From: Iamia sp035575815
Lineage (GTDB): Bacteria; Actinomycetota; Acidimicrobiia; Acidimicrobiales; Iamiaceae
Direction: 5' to 3'
Assembly (NCBI RefSeq): GCF_035575815.1
Contig: NZ_DATLXO010000165.1
Span: 1-8,575, forward strand
Length of the DNA: 8,575 nucleotides
Shown here: piece after piece, positions 1 to 6,077 of the stretch
How positions within the stretch are numbered: the first letter of the stretch is position 1
Layout of the letters: the number at the start of each line of letters is the position of its first letter
Notes under the pieces: generated by a model
What the model was told of the DNA's origin: nothing
What the model saw: only the letters and a program-made list of their open reading frames with translations
Databases searched by the model: none
Made by a program: the position numbers and the translations under genes

Positions 1-168
1 CTGCGCCCTGCAGCCCGACCGGCCCGGCACGTCGAGCTTCGCCGCCCGGTAGCGCGCCACCTGGTCCCGCCGCCCCCTGCAGGCCGAGTACCTGCTGCGG
101 CCCACTGGTCGGGGATCCGGGGGCCGGGACGCCCGATTCCGTGACCGGTTCGGACGAGTCCGGGTGAC

Positions 169-207
169 CAGGCCGCGGCCTGACCCGCCGGCTCGCGGCC
201 AGGCGGG
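169..207 (-). terminator. Candidate terminator hairpins after the epimerase gene
   Basis: Just past the epimerase stop codon (TAG at 212-210) two strong inverted repeats follow each other. The first has arms CCCGCC (184-189) and GGCGGG (202-207), extended by an inner GGC/GCC pairing (190-192 with 198-200), one bulged base and a 5-base loop. The second is a perfect 14-base palindrome, CAGGCCGCGGCCTG, at 169-182. There is no T-rich tract after either on the minus strand, so this would be the U-less type of hairpin common in GC-rich actinobacteria. GC-rich DNA makes such pairing frequent by chance, so the call is moderate. Confidence 0.45.
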
Positions 208-209
208 GG

Positions 210-1229
210 CTAGCTCCGGTCCCCGCCGAGGGTGGCCCGCAGGGCCTCGAGGCCGGTGAACCGGGGCCGCCAGCCGAGCACCTCCTTGGCCTTGGTGGCG
301 TCCATGATCGACGGGTGGGTGGCGGCCTCGGCCCACTCGACGACCGGAGGGACGAACGACGGCAGGGGCAGGGCGGCGATGCCGCGCGCGGCGGCCTGCA
401 CGAGCCGGGCCGGCACGGCGAGCGGCGCCAGTCCGAGCTCGCGGGCCACGTCGCGCCCGGTGAGCACACCGTCGCCGGTGAGGTTGTAGGTGCCGGGCGG
501 CCCGGCACCGACGGCGCAGAGCAGGAACGCCTGGCCGACGTCCTCCTCGTGGATGAGCTGCAACGGGAGGTCCGGGGTCGGCACCGGGAGGGGGACCGGC
601 AACCGGTCGACGGCCCGGGCGACCCGGCGACCGATCGCGCCGAGCGGACCGGGCAGGAGGTCCTTGGCCCCCATGGCGTGGGGACCGAGGACGATCGGTG
701 GGCGCAGCAGGTAGAGGTCGAGCTCGGGGGTCGAGGACGACGCGGTCTCCAGCAGCTGCTCGAGCTCGGCCTTCTCCTGGGCGTAGAAGAGCCGGGCCGC
801 AGGCCGGGCCGGCCAGTCCTCGGTCATGCCCACCGGGTTGTCGCGGTGGAAGCCGTAGGCCGCCACCGACGAGGCGTAGACGAAGCGGCGGGCCCCGGCC
901 GCCGCCGCCGCCCTGAAGGCGTTGAGCGTGCCGTCCACGTTGACCTCGCGGGTGACCTCTCGTGAGGCGGTGCCGGTGATCAAGAAGGCGAGGTGCATCA
1001 CGACATCGGCCCCACCGAACGCGTCGGTGAGCGCCTCGGCGTCGCGCACGTCGCCCTGGCGGTACTCCATCTTCGACCAGCCGTGGGCGGCCGGGTCGAA
1101 CGGACGCCGGGCGATGCCCACCACCCGACGGATGCGGGGGTCGGCCTCCAGCAGGGGCATCAGGCCGAAGCCGAACGTGCCCGTGGGGCCGGTGACGGCC
1201 ACGGTGAGGTCGCTCTCGAGGCCAGGCAT
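210..1229 (-). CDS. NAD(P)-dependent epimerase/dehydratase (extended SDR family)
   Basis: This 339-residue protein is a cytoplasmic extended short-chain dehydrogenase/reductase of the NAD-dependent epimerase/dehydratase type. The N-terminal Rossmann fold carries the dinucleotide motif TGPTGTFG (residues 13-20, pattern GxxGxxG). The acidic GDVRD stretch near 59-63 and the MHLA segment near 78-81 fit the second and fourth strands. The catalytic set is visible as YASS (118-121, active-site serine) and Y149-A-Q-E-K153 (YxxxK). The HEED segment (227-230) and YNLTGDG (248-254) are typical of the C-terminal substrate domain. Length is normal. Substrate cannot be read from sequence; actinobacterial relatives are often labelled GalE-like without proof. 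It is the last gene of a minus-strand run, 69 bases after the M50 peptidase gene. The ATG at 1229 places the Rossmann motif at the usual distance from the start. There is no clear Shine-Dalgarno sequence, but a TACCGT box ends 7 bases before the ATG, which would fit a leaderless transcript. Family is secure, specific function is not. Confidence 0.9.
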   Translation of the reverse strand: MPGLESDLTVAVTGPTGTFGFGLMPLLEADPRIRRVVGIARRPFDPAAHGWSKMEYRQGDVRDAEALTDAFGGADVVMHLAFLITGTASREVTREVNVDGTLNAFRAAAAAGARRFVYASSVAAYGFHRDNPVGMTEDWPARPAARLFYAQEKAELEQLLETASSSTPELDLYLLRPPIVLGPHAMGAKDLLPGPLGAIGRRVARAVDRLPVPLPVPTPDLPLQLIHEEDVGQAFLLCAVGAGPPGTYNLTGDGVLTGRDVARELGLAPLAVPARLVQAAARGIAALPLPSFVPPVVEWAEAATHPSIMDATKAKEVLGWRPRFTGLEALRATLGGDRS

Positions 1230-1235
1230 CGTCGG

Positions 1236-1241
1236 ACGGTA
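1236..1241 (-). promoter_or_regulatory. Possible -10 box of a leaderless epimerase transcript
   Basis: TACCGT on the minus strand fits the actinobacterial -10 pattern TANNNT and is separated by six bases from the epimerase ATG at 1229. That would put the transcription start on or next to the A of the start codon. No purine-rich ribosome binding site lies upstream of this ATG, which supports a leaderless reading. No -35 element is recognisable in the GC-only stretch above it, so confidence is low. Confidence 0.3.
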
Positions 1242-1298
1242 CCGCCGCGCCGGGCGCGCCGCGCCGTCCCTGCTCGGAGCGCCACCGGTCGCCGCCGG

Positions 1299-1958
1299 TC
1301 AGGTGGTGAGCACGGGGAGCAGCAGGGCGCCGGTGGCGGCGACGGCAGCACCCGAGATCACGATCATCGTCACCGCCCAGAAGGCGACCGGCAGCCACAA
1401 CACCTCGGCCAGGACGGCCTGGTCGGAGCCGTCGCTCCGGCGCACGTGGCGAGCCGAGGCGATCGCCGCCCGCAGCCCGCCGAGCGCCCAGAGCACCGCC
1501 ACAGCCGAGACCACCCCCGCCGCCACCGACTCCCCGGTCGTGGCGGCCAGGCTCGCCGCGACGCCGAGGACGCCGCTGACGACCAGCCCCCACCAGCTGC
1601 GGACCCAGACCACGGCCACGACGGCGGTGAGCCCGCCGAGGATCGCGGCGGTCACCACCTCGTGGCCGAGGCCGACACCGACGGCGAGGCCCACCGCCAG
1701 CGCGCCCGGCGCCGGGTGGCCCCACCACGCCACGAACCCACGGGGGATCCTCCGCTCGACCGACGCGCCGGACCACTCGGTGACCCCGGAGGTGTCGAAG
1801 CTGACCCGGATGCGTCGGACCCGACCCTCAGCCACGATCGCGGAGAGGGCGTGACCCAGCTCGTGGGCCAGGGTCACCCATCCTCGGCTGAGCCGCCACG
1901 CGGGGCTGAACACGGCGAGGACGCCGGCGACCACGCCCGCCGCGACCGCTTGGCTCAC
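1299..1958 (-). CDS. M50 family (M50B-like) membrane metallopeptidase
   Basis: This 219-residue, mostly hydrophobic protein carries the zinc-binding motif HELGH at residues 32-36, right after the first hydrophobic segment, as in the compact M50B-like peptidases. It is followed by the short loop RIRVSFDTSGVTEW and then GHPAPG (80-85), the equivalent of the G-Y-P-A-P turn that starts the next helix in this family. Further membrane segments lie around 86-118, 122-164 and 184-216. The SDGSDQ segment (175-180) before the last helix fits the position where the family keeps an aspartate, a likely third zinc ligand. No PDZ or CBS domain is present. Substrate is unknown; site-2-type proteases cleave membrane-embedded anti-sigma factors or similar proteins, but nothing here proves that role. 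The GTG start at 1958 is chosen because the minus-strand sequence GAGGG lies 7-8 bases upstream and the HELGH position is right. The gene lies between the monooxygenase and epimerase genes, with gaps of 147 and 69 bases. Confidence 0.85.
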   Translation of the reverse strand: MSQAVAAGVVAGVLAVFSPAWRLSRGWVTLAHELGHALSAIVAEGRVRRIRVSFDTSGVTEWSGASVERRIPRGFVAWWGHPAPGALAVGLAVGVGLGHEVVTAAILGGLTAVVAVVWVRSWWGLVVSGVLGVAASLAATTGESVAAGVVSAVAVLWALGGLRAAIASARHVRRSDGSDQAVLAEVLWLPVAFWAVTMIVISGAAVAATGALLLPVLTT

Positions 1959-2105
1959 CGGTGGACCCTCGTCCGGTCGGGGGCCACATCGAGCGGGGTG
2001 CTGATCGCCGGGCGCCGATGAGCGCGGCCGGCTCCGCCGTCAGAGAGCCCGCACCTCCTGGTCCCCTCGCGGCGCTCGCTCACCGACACCACACCCTCTC
2101 CGAGC

Positions 2106-3239
2106 TCAGTCGGTCCGGAGGAAGCCCTCGAGGCGCTGCACGGCGTCGATGAACTCGTCGACCATCTCGAGCACCACCCGCCGGGTGGGGCGCACGGTGT
2201 TCATGCTGCCGACGACCTGGCCGACGAAGTAGGTGACGAGCTGGTTCGCGCCCGAGCCCGGCGCGGCGGCCACCCGACCGATGCGGGCCATGGCCGGACC
2301 GATCAGCAGCGGCTGGATCGGCATGGGCAGCGGACCGGGGCCCGCGGGATCCTCCCACTCGTCGGTCCACGCGGTGCGCAGCATCCGGGCCGGCTTGCCG
2401 GTCATCGACCGTGACCGCACGGTGTCGCCCGCCCCGGCGGCGAGGAACTTGTCCTTGATGAACGGGGGCACCTCGGCCTCCTCGGTGGTGAGCCACACCG
2501 ACCCGCACCACGCGCCGTCGGCCCCGAGGGCCATCCCGGCCGCGAGCTGGCGACCGTTGCCGATGCCACCGGCGGCGAGCACCGGCACCTCGCCCACGGC
2601 GTCGACCACGTCGGGCACCAGGACCATGGTGGCGATCTGACCGGTGTGACCGCCCGCCTCGGTGCCCTGGGCCACGATCATGTCGGCGCCCGCCTCGGCG
2701 TGACGGCGGGCGTGGGCCACGGTGCCGGCCAGGGCGGCGACGGGGATGTCGGCGGCGTGGGCCCGCTCGAGGAAGTGGGCGGGAGGCGGTCCGAGAGCAG
2801 AGGCGACCAGGCGGGGTCGGTGGTCGAAGCAGACGTCGAGCAGCGGCGCCATGCTCTTGGGGTCGACGCGCATCCCACCGATGCCTCGGCCGGATGTCAC
2901 GCCGTCGGGCAGGGGCGGCACGTCGAACCGGGTCAGCAGGTCGTCGAGGAACGCCTCGTGCTCGGCGGGCAGCAGGCCGGCAAGGCTGTCGGCGTCGAGG
3001 CCGCCCTCCTCGTAGCCGACGAAGCGCTCCGGCACCAGCAGGTCGACCCCGTAGGGCTTGCCCTTCACCTGGTCCTCGATCCACCGCAGGTCGACGTCGA
3101 GCTGCTCGGGGCTGTGGGCGACGGCGCCGAGCACCCCGCACCCGCCGGCGTTGGTCACCGCCGCGACCACGTCGCGGCAGTGGGAGAAGGCGAAGATCGG
3201 GACATCGATGCCGACCAGCTCGGTCGCTCGGGTGCGCAT
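2106..3239 (-). CDS. Nitronate monooxygenase family flavoprotein (2-nitropropane dioxygenase-like)
   Basis: This 377-residue protein has the FMN-dependent TIM-barrel fold of the nitronate monooxygenase family, which oxidises alkyl nitronates (such as propionate-3-nitronate) with oxygen; some relatives act on other substrates. Visible landmarks are IDVPIFAF near the N-terminus (11-18), the AGGCGVLGA turn (31-39), GVDLLVP (64-70), the family signature AQGTEAGGH (190-198) with the likely catalytic histidine H198, and the phosphate-binding loop AAGGIGNGRQ (222-231) followed by GADGAWCG. The C-terminal part holds FIKDKFLAAG and a segment ending VLEMVDEF. Length and order resemble mycobacterial family members. 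An upstream in-frame start at 3314 exists, but the ATG at 3239 is preferred: a TGGAG ribosome binding site sits seven bases upstream and the protein then starts at the first barrel strand. It follows the 59-residue gene after 138 bases that hold hairpins, so it probably has its own promoter. Real substrate is unknown. Confidence 0.9.
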   Translation of the reverse strand: MRTRATELVGIDVPIFAFSHCRDVVAAVTNAGGCGVLGAVAHSPEQLDVDLRWIEDQVKGKPYGVDLLVPERFVGYEEGGLDADSLAGLLPAEHEAFLDDLLTRFDVPPLPDGVTSGRGIGGMRVDPKSMAPLLDVCFDHRPRLVASALGPPPAHFLERAHAADIPVAALAGTVAHARRHAEAGADMIVAQGTEAGGHTGQIATMVLVPDVVDAVGEVPVLAAGGIGNGRQLAAGMALGADGAWCGSVWLTTEEAEVPPFIKDKFLAAGAGDTVRSRSMTGKPARMLRTAWTDEWEDPAGPGPLPMPIQPLLIGPAMARIGRVAAAPGSGANQLVTYFVGQVVGSMNTVRPTRRVVLEMVDEFIDAVQRLEGFLRTD

Positions 3240-3251
3240 GGGTGGTCTCCA

Positions 3252-3256
3252 GGGGT
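3252..3256 (-). promoter_or_regulatory. Ribosome binding site that decides the monooxygenase start
   Basis: The minus strand reads CTGGAGACCACCCATG, giving a GGAG core about seven bases before the ATG at 3239. The longer reading frame from 3314 has no comparable site. This is the main reason for trimming 25 residues from the open frame. Exact edges are within one or two bases. Confidence 0.5.
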
Positions 3257-3315
3257 CGCAGGGCCGGGAGCGGCGTCCCGGGGGAGGAGTATCGCGGTCG
3301 CTCCCCCGCCGCACC

Positions 3316-3372
3316 GCACCGCCGGTGCCTACTGGCGCGGCCTCTCAAGTGGTGCGGCCCGCACCGATCGGT
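3316..3372 (-). terminator. Tandem hairpins between the 59-residue gene and the monooxygenase gene
   Basis: Three inverted repeats follow the stop codon of the small gene. ACCGATCGGT (3363-3372) is a perfect 10-base palindrome. GGTGCG (3351-3356) and CGCACC (3360-3365) form a 6-base stem with a 3-base loop. GCACC (3316-3320) and GGTGC (3324-3328) form a 5-base stem, again with a 3-base loop. The two stems use the same GGTGC/GCACC sequence. They may end transcription of the small gene or act as an operator for the monooxygenase gene. No T tract follows, and small loops with GC stems are common in such DNA. Confidence 0.3.
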
Positions 3373-3377
3373 CCCGC

Positions 3378-3557
3378 CTACCGGCGATCCCAGCGCACCA
3401 GCTCGACCAGGCGGTCGATGGCGTCGGCCAGGCCGGGCCACTGCGCCCGCACCCGTGCCACCTGCTCAGGATCCTGAGCCCACACGTCGCGCAGCCGGGC
3501 GACCGACCCCCACAGGCGCGCGGTGTGCACCCGTTCGGGGTCGGCGCGGCGGACCAT
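3378..3557 (-). CDS. Small hypothetical protein, probably leaderless
   Basis: This 59-residue protein starts MVRRADPERVHTAR and ends in VRWDRR; it is helical looking, rich in Arg, Ala, Asp and Trp, with no signal peptide, membrane segment or cysteine. I do not recognise a family. The frame stays open upstream to a GTG at 3614, but codons there overlap AT-richer promoter-like DNA and the GAGT repeat, and their use differs from coding DNA. The ATG at 3557 is preferred because the box TACGTT ends exactly seven bases before it, the spacing expected for a leaderless actinobacterial transcript, and no Shine-Dalgarno site is present. It is transcribed in the same direction as its neighbours, 65 bases after the STAS stop and 138 bases before the monooxygenase start. 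The regular heptad-like pattern of Val, Leu and Trp in the second half could form a short helical hairpin. It could be a small regulator, but nothing shows that. Confidence 0.6.
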   Translation of the reverse strand: MVRRADPERVHTARLWGSVARLRDVWAQDPEQVARVRAQWPGLADAIDRLVELVRWDRR

Positions 3558-3562
3558 GAACC

Positions 3563-3594
3563 CGAACGTAGCGCAAAGTACGAACTCACGTTCG
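3563..3594 (-). promoter_or_regulatory. Promoter and inverted-repeat operator candidate of the small gene
   Basis: On the minus strand the box TACGTT (3570-3565) fits the -10 pattern TANNNT and lies seven bases before the ATG at 3557. Around it is a perfect inverted repeat with 7-base arms CGAACGT (3563-3569) and ACGTTCG (3588-3594), 18 bases apart. Nested in it is a shorter one, CGAAC (3581-3585) against GTTCG (3590-3594) with a 4-base spacer. One arm overlaps the -10 box, a layout expected of a repressor operator. This is one of the few stretches in the window with clearly lower GC content. No good -35 element is seen. The binding factor is unknown. Confidence 0.4.
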
Positions 3595-3603
3595 ATCTGA
3601 GGG

Positions 3604-3632
3604 CACTCACTCACTCACTCACTCACTCACTC
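3604..3632. repeat. Tetranucleotide repeat (CACT/GAGT), seven units
   Basis: Seven perfect tandem copies of CACT on the plus strand (GAGT on the minus strand) plus one extra base. The repeat contains the stop codon of the STAS gene (TGA at 3625-3623). Since the unit is four bases long and contains TGA across its junction, reading it on the minus strand gives a stop in every frame. Gain or loss of a unit therefore cannot extend the STAS protein by more than a few residues. Such simple repeats are prone to slippage and may vary between strains. Confidence 0.9.
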
Positions 3633-3940
3633 GTCAGCACGTGGTCGACCCCGGTCACCTGCACCACTCGGAGCACGGCCACCGACGGGCTCCTCATCAC
3701 CACCTTCGGGATCCGCGCCGCCGCCTCCAGCAGCACCGCCAACCCGGAGCTGTCGATGAACTCCACCCCTGCGAGGTCGAAGACCAGCGTTTCGGGCGAC
3801 CCGGCGGCGACACCGTCCACCGCGTCCCTGAGGCCGCCCGCCGTCGACGCGTCGAGCTCGCCGGCGGCCCTGATGACCCGCGGGTCGGTGCTCGGCTCGA
3901 CGGTGACGTCGAGCCACGTCTCGTCGTCTAGCTCAGCCAT
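3623..3940 (-). CDS. STAS domain anti-sigma factor antagonist (RsbV/SpoIIAA-like)
   Basis: This 105-residue protein is a single STAS domain. The core is VIRAAGELDAST (22-33), then LVFDLAGVEFIDSSGLAVL (52-70). FIDSSGL (61-67) is the phosphorylation loop; by comparison with SpoIIAA and RsbV the phosphorylated residue is the serine directly after Asp63, Ser64. In this family the unphosphorylated protein binds an RsbW-like kinase and releases the kinase's client, while phosphorylation inactivates it. Its ATG lies inside the end of the PP2C phosphatase gene (13-base overlap), with GGGAG four bases upstream, so the two are probably translated in a coupled way and form a substrate-phosphatase pair. 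The probable kinase is the divergent HATPase-PAS protein at 6209-7492. It ends in a tetranucleotide repeat. Size and motifs are normal for the family, so the family call is firm; the pairing with this kinase is inference. Confidence 0.93.
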   Translation of the reverse strand: MAELDDETWLDVTVEPSTDPRVIRAAGELDASTAGGLRDAVDGVAAGSPETLVFDLAGVEFIDSSGLAVLLEAAARIPKVVMRSPSVAVLRVVQVTGVDHVLTSE

Positions 3941-5523
3941 CTCACTCCCAGGATCGCAGTGTCGTCTCGCGTGCCCGCAGCAGCCATCCGGACGACGATC
4001 GCCCCGAGCAGGCCGTCGAGGGAATCCTCGTGCCGCCCGGCAGTCTGGCGCAAACGCTCGAGGCCCGCGTCGACGACCTCACCCCGGCGCTCGAAGAGCC
4101 CGTCGGTGAAGACCAGCAACGCCGTCCCGGCGTCGAAGGTGAACGAGCGCGACAGGTAGCCGCCGCCCTCCGCCGGCACCCCGACGGGGGCGCCGATCGG
4201 GAGGTCGAGGAAGCGTCCCGCGTCGCCCTCCACCACGAGCGGCGGCGGGTGACCGGCGCTGGCGACGGTGAAGGTGCGGGCCTCGCTGTCGACCGTGGCA
4301 CACAGAACCGTCGCGAAGTGTCCGTCGCGCTCGAGGCGCAGGAGGTGTCCGAGCTTCTCGAGGATGACCTCGGGCCCGTGGCCCTCGATCGCGTAGGCCC
4401 GGATCGCGTAGCGGAGCGATGCCATCACCGTCGCCGCGCCGAGACCCCGGCCCGACACGTCGCCGACGACGAGCAGCACCGTGGTCTCGCCGGTGGGCAC
4501 GACGTCGTACCAGTCGCCGCCGATGTCGAGGCCCTCGACGCCGGCCTCGTAGCGGGCGGCCAGCTCGAGACCGGGCACGGCCGGGAGCCGCTCGGGCAAC
4601 AGGCTCCGCTGCAGGGTCTGAGCGACGGAGCGCTGCTCGCCGTAGAGCCGGGCGTTGTCGCTCGCCAGGTGCTCGGCGTGGGACCGACGCCGGAGGAGGC
4701 GGAGGGCCAGCACGGCGTAGCCGATCGACACCACGGCTCCCACGGCGGCGATCAGCCACGGGAGCACGGCCAGGAGCTCGCCCCCCAGGTCGTCGCGGGG
4801 TGATGCCACCAACAACAGCGTCGTGTCGCCGAAGGGTGCCGACGCGGTGGCCCTCCGCCCTGTGATCGGCAGGTCAGGCATGGTGGCGACGATGAGCCGG
4901 TCGGACCGCTCGGACTCGCCGAGGTACACGGCGAGGTCGAGGTCGGCGAACGCCTCGTCCTCGCGCTCGTAAGAGGACCGGGTCTCCTCGAGGCGGGCCT
5001 CGGCGTAGGTGACGTAGCGCGACTCCCGGCGGGGCGAGGAGGAGGCGTAGCCCAGGGTGGCGGGCTCCGCATCGAGCAGGTCGGCCACCGCGACCGCCGA
5101 CGAGCGAGCGGCGCGATCGAGGTACGACGCGACCTCGCCATCGGGCTCCGAGGTCAGTGCGGGCCGGTCTCCGACGAAGACCACGAGCCGGGCTCGTCCG
5201 CCGGTCACCTCCCACAACGACGCCGACGATGACGAGCCGCCCTCGGCCACGAGCGGCTGCATCAGCCGGCGGAACGACGCCGTGTCCCCGTTCGTCTCCT
5301 CGGCGACCTCGACCGACGACGCCAGCGTGAGCTCCACGGTGGGCAGGTTGGAAGCCAGCACCGCCGAGGCCTCCCGGGTCCGCTGACGGATCAGCCGGTC
5401 CTCGTTGCGTTCACGGGCCGTGAGGGCGGCCACGGCCAGTGCCCCGGTGGCGAGGAGGCCGACGGCGAGCACGGCCAGTGTGGTCGCGGCCGTCCGGCGT
5501 CCGGCCACGGATCCGCCACCCAT
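3928..5523 (-). CDS. Membrane-anchored PP2C/SpoIIE-type serine phosphatase with extracytoplasmic sensor region
   Basis: This protein (531 residues from the ATG at 5523) is an RsbU/RsbP-like phosphatase expected to dephosphorylate a STAS antagonist. A first membrane helix (about 13-35) and a second (about 249-273) enclose an extracytoplasmic region of about 210 residues that starts with charged helices, as in CHASE or Cache-like sensors; I cannot assign it with certainty. After helix two, a short arginine-rich helical linker with the QRSLLPERLP segment leads into the PP2C domain (about 319-529). All catalytic motifs are present: GGDWYD (335-340), GDVSGRG (354-360), ASAGHPPPL (421-429), TDGLFERR (473-480) and RDDTAI (519-524), with the metal-binding aspartates intact. 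Starts at 5550 (ATG) and 5577 (GTG) are in frame. The ATG at 5523 is chosen because GAGG lies five bases upstream and a short basic tail then leads into the helix; 5550 has a similar GAGGGG site and cannot be excluded. The stop overlaps the STAS start. The ligand sensed is unknown. Confidence 0.92.
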   Translation of the reverse strand: MGGGSVAGRRTAATTLAVLAVGLLATGALAVAALTARERNEDRLIRQRTREASAVLASNLPTVELTLASSVEVAEETNGDTASFRRLMQPLVAEGGSSSSASLWEVTGGRARLVVFVGDRPALTSEPDGEVASYLDRAARSSAVAVADLLDAEPATLGYASSSPRRESRYVTYAEARLEETRSSYEREDEAFADLDLAVYLGESERSDRLIVATMPDLPITGRRATASAPFGDTTLLLVASPRDDLGGELLAVLPWLIAAVGAVVSIGYAVLALRLLRRRSHAEHLASDNARLYGEQRSVAQTLQRSLLPERLPAVPGLELAARYEAGVEGLDIGGDWYDVVPTGETTVLLVVGDVSGRGLGAATVMASLRYAIRAYAIEGHGPEVILEKLGHLLRLERDGHFATVLCATVDSEARTFTVASAGHPPPLVVEGDAGRFLDLPIGAPVGVPAEGGGYLSRSFTFDAGTALLVFTDGLFERRGEVVDAGLERLRQTAGRHEDSLDGLLGAIVVRMAAAGTRDDTAILGVRWLS

Positions 5524-5807
5524 GTCGTCCTCGCCACCGCGTGATCCCATCGGCCCCTCGCGTCGGTGTGCCGGCACCCGATCTGACCGGGCGCGGGCAC
5601 GCTACCGGGCGCCTGGGGCGCGGCTTCGGCGTCACCGATCCAGCCGCAGCCGGCCAGCGCGGCGGCGCAGACGGTCGCGACGACTGTGGCCCCCCGCACC
5701 GCCGAGACCCGCCGGGGTGCGAGCCGACCGGCGCGCGGCGCATCCTCCTGCGGGCGGCCGTCCGGGGTGGTGAGACGCCGGCCACGGCGCGCCCGGTCAA
5801 CGGACAT
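5391..5807 (-). CDS. Doubtful lipoprotein-like reading frame overlapping the phosphatase gene
   Basis: Between the coiled-coil gene and the phosphatase gene a minus-strand frame opens with ATG at 5807, four bases after the coiled-coil stop codon. It encodes a basic N-terminal part, a hydrophobic stretch (about residues 38-53) and a lipobox LAGC with Cys54, followed by a short Ala/Pro/Gly-rich part, which is the usual layout of a secreted lipoprotein. A GTG at 5699 would give a more standard short signal peptide beginning VRGATVVATVCAAALAGC. Third codon positions are G or C in most codons up to about 5550. The frame then continues to a TGA at 5391, out of frame with the phosphatase and overlapping its first membrane helix by 133 bases, where the phosphatase frame is the better one. 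The likely explanations are a truncated lipoprotein remnant, a frameshift, or a chance frame. The only strong sign is the signal-plus-lipobox pattern. Confidence 0.33.
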   Translation of the reverse strand: MSVDRARRGRRLTTPDGRPQEDAPRAGRLAPRRVSAVRGATVVATVCAAALAGCGWIGDAEAAPQAPGSVPAPGQIGCRHTDARGRWDHAVARTTWVADPWPDAGRPRPHWPCSPSASSPPGHWPWPPSRPVNATRTG

Positions 5808-5811
5808 CGAT

Positions 5812-6039
5812 CTATTCGCCGAGGTCCACCAGCTGGTCCTGCAGGGACCGGACCCGGGCCTCGAGCCGGGGGAGGTCGGTGGCGGAGGCGGCGCGGGCCC
5901 GGTCCCGCTCGTCGACCGCGTCGATCAGCTGGAGCTCCAGGCCGAGGCCACGGAACTCCGAACACACGTCGCCCGCCTGCCACTGCTCGACGGGCTCGCC
6001 CGCGGGTGCGGAGAGGTGGGGACGGAGGGATGAGAGCAC
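5812..6039 (-). CDS. Small coiled-coil hypothetical protein
   Basis: This 75-residue protein starts at a GTG (6039) with AAAGG eight bases upstream. An in-frame GTG at 6153 exists, but the DNA above 6039 holds promoter-like sequence and the extra residues look non-coding. Third codon positions are G or C in over 90 percent of codons, which favours this strand over the overlapping plus-strand frame. The N-terminal third has PVEQWQAGDV with a Trp and then one Cys near residue 26. From about 33 to 72 the sequence is an acidic/basic heptad-like helix (LELQLIDAVDERDRAR and LEARVRSLQDQL), a predicted coiled coil. No signal peptide or membrane segment is visible and I do not recognise the family. 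It is the first gene of the unit leading to the PP2C phosphatase and STAS protein, so it may be a partner or dimerisation part of that signalling circuit; this is inferred from position only. Confidence 0.6.
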   Translation of the reverse strand: MLSSLRPHLSAPAGEPVEQWQAGDVCSEFRGLGLELQLIDAVDERDRARAASATDLPRLEARVRSLQDQLVDLGE

Positions 6040-6077
6040 GGTGGAGGCCTTTCGTGGGCGGGGGAGCCGCGTCGCTC

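Noticed and set aside
2..52. Possible 3' end of a plus-strand gene ending with TAG at 50-52, with all third positions G or C
   Set aside because: Only 16 codons are visible, and this is not rare by chance in DNA of such GC content; no family feature can be seen.
922..2021. Long plus-strand open frames over the epimerase and M50 genes
   Set aside because: They are antisense to genes with clear catalytic motifs and encode low-complexity Arg/Pro/Gly/His-rich sequence typical of GC-rich shadow frames.
3558..3614. N-terminal extension of the 59-residue protein from GTG at 3614
   Set aside because: The extension lies over the inverted repeat and -10 box and begins within the GAGT repeat; the ATG at 3557 fits a leaderless promoter.
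3604..3632. CRISPR or attachment-site interpretation of the short tandem repeat
   Set aside because: The unit is only four bases, without spacers, and there are no cas or integrase genes in the window.
2646..4109. 487-residue plus-strand open frame spanning several genes
   Set aside because: It crosses the monooxygenase, small gene, promoter region, GAGT repeat and STAS gene, has no recognisable domain, and its composition changes with the underlying genes.
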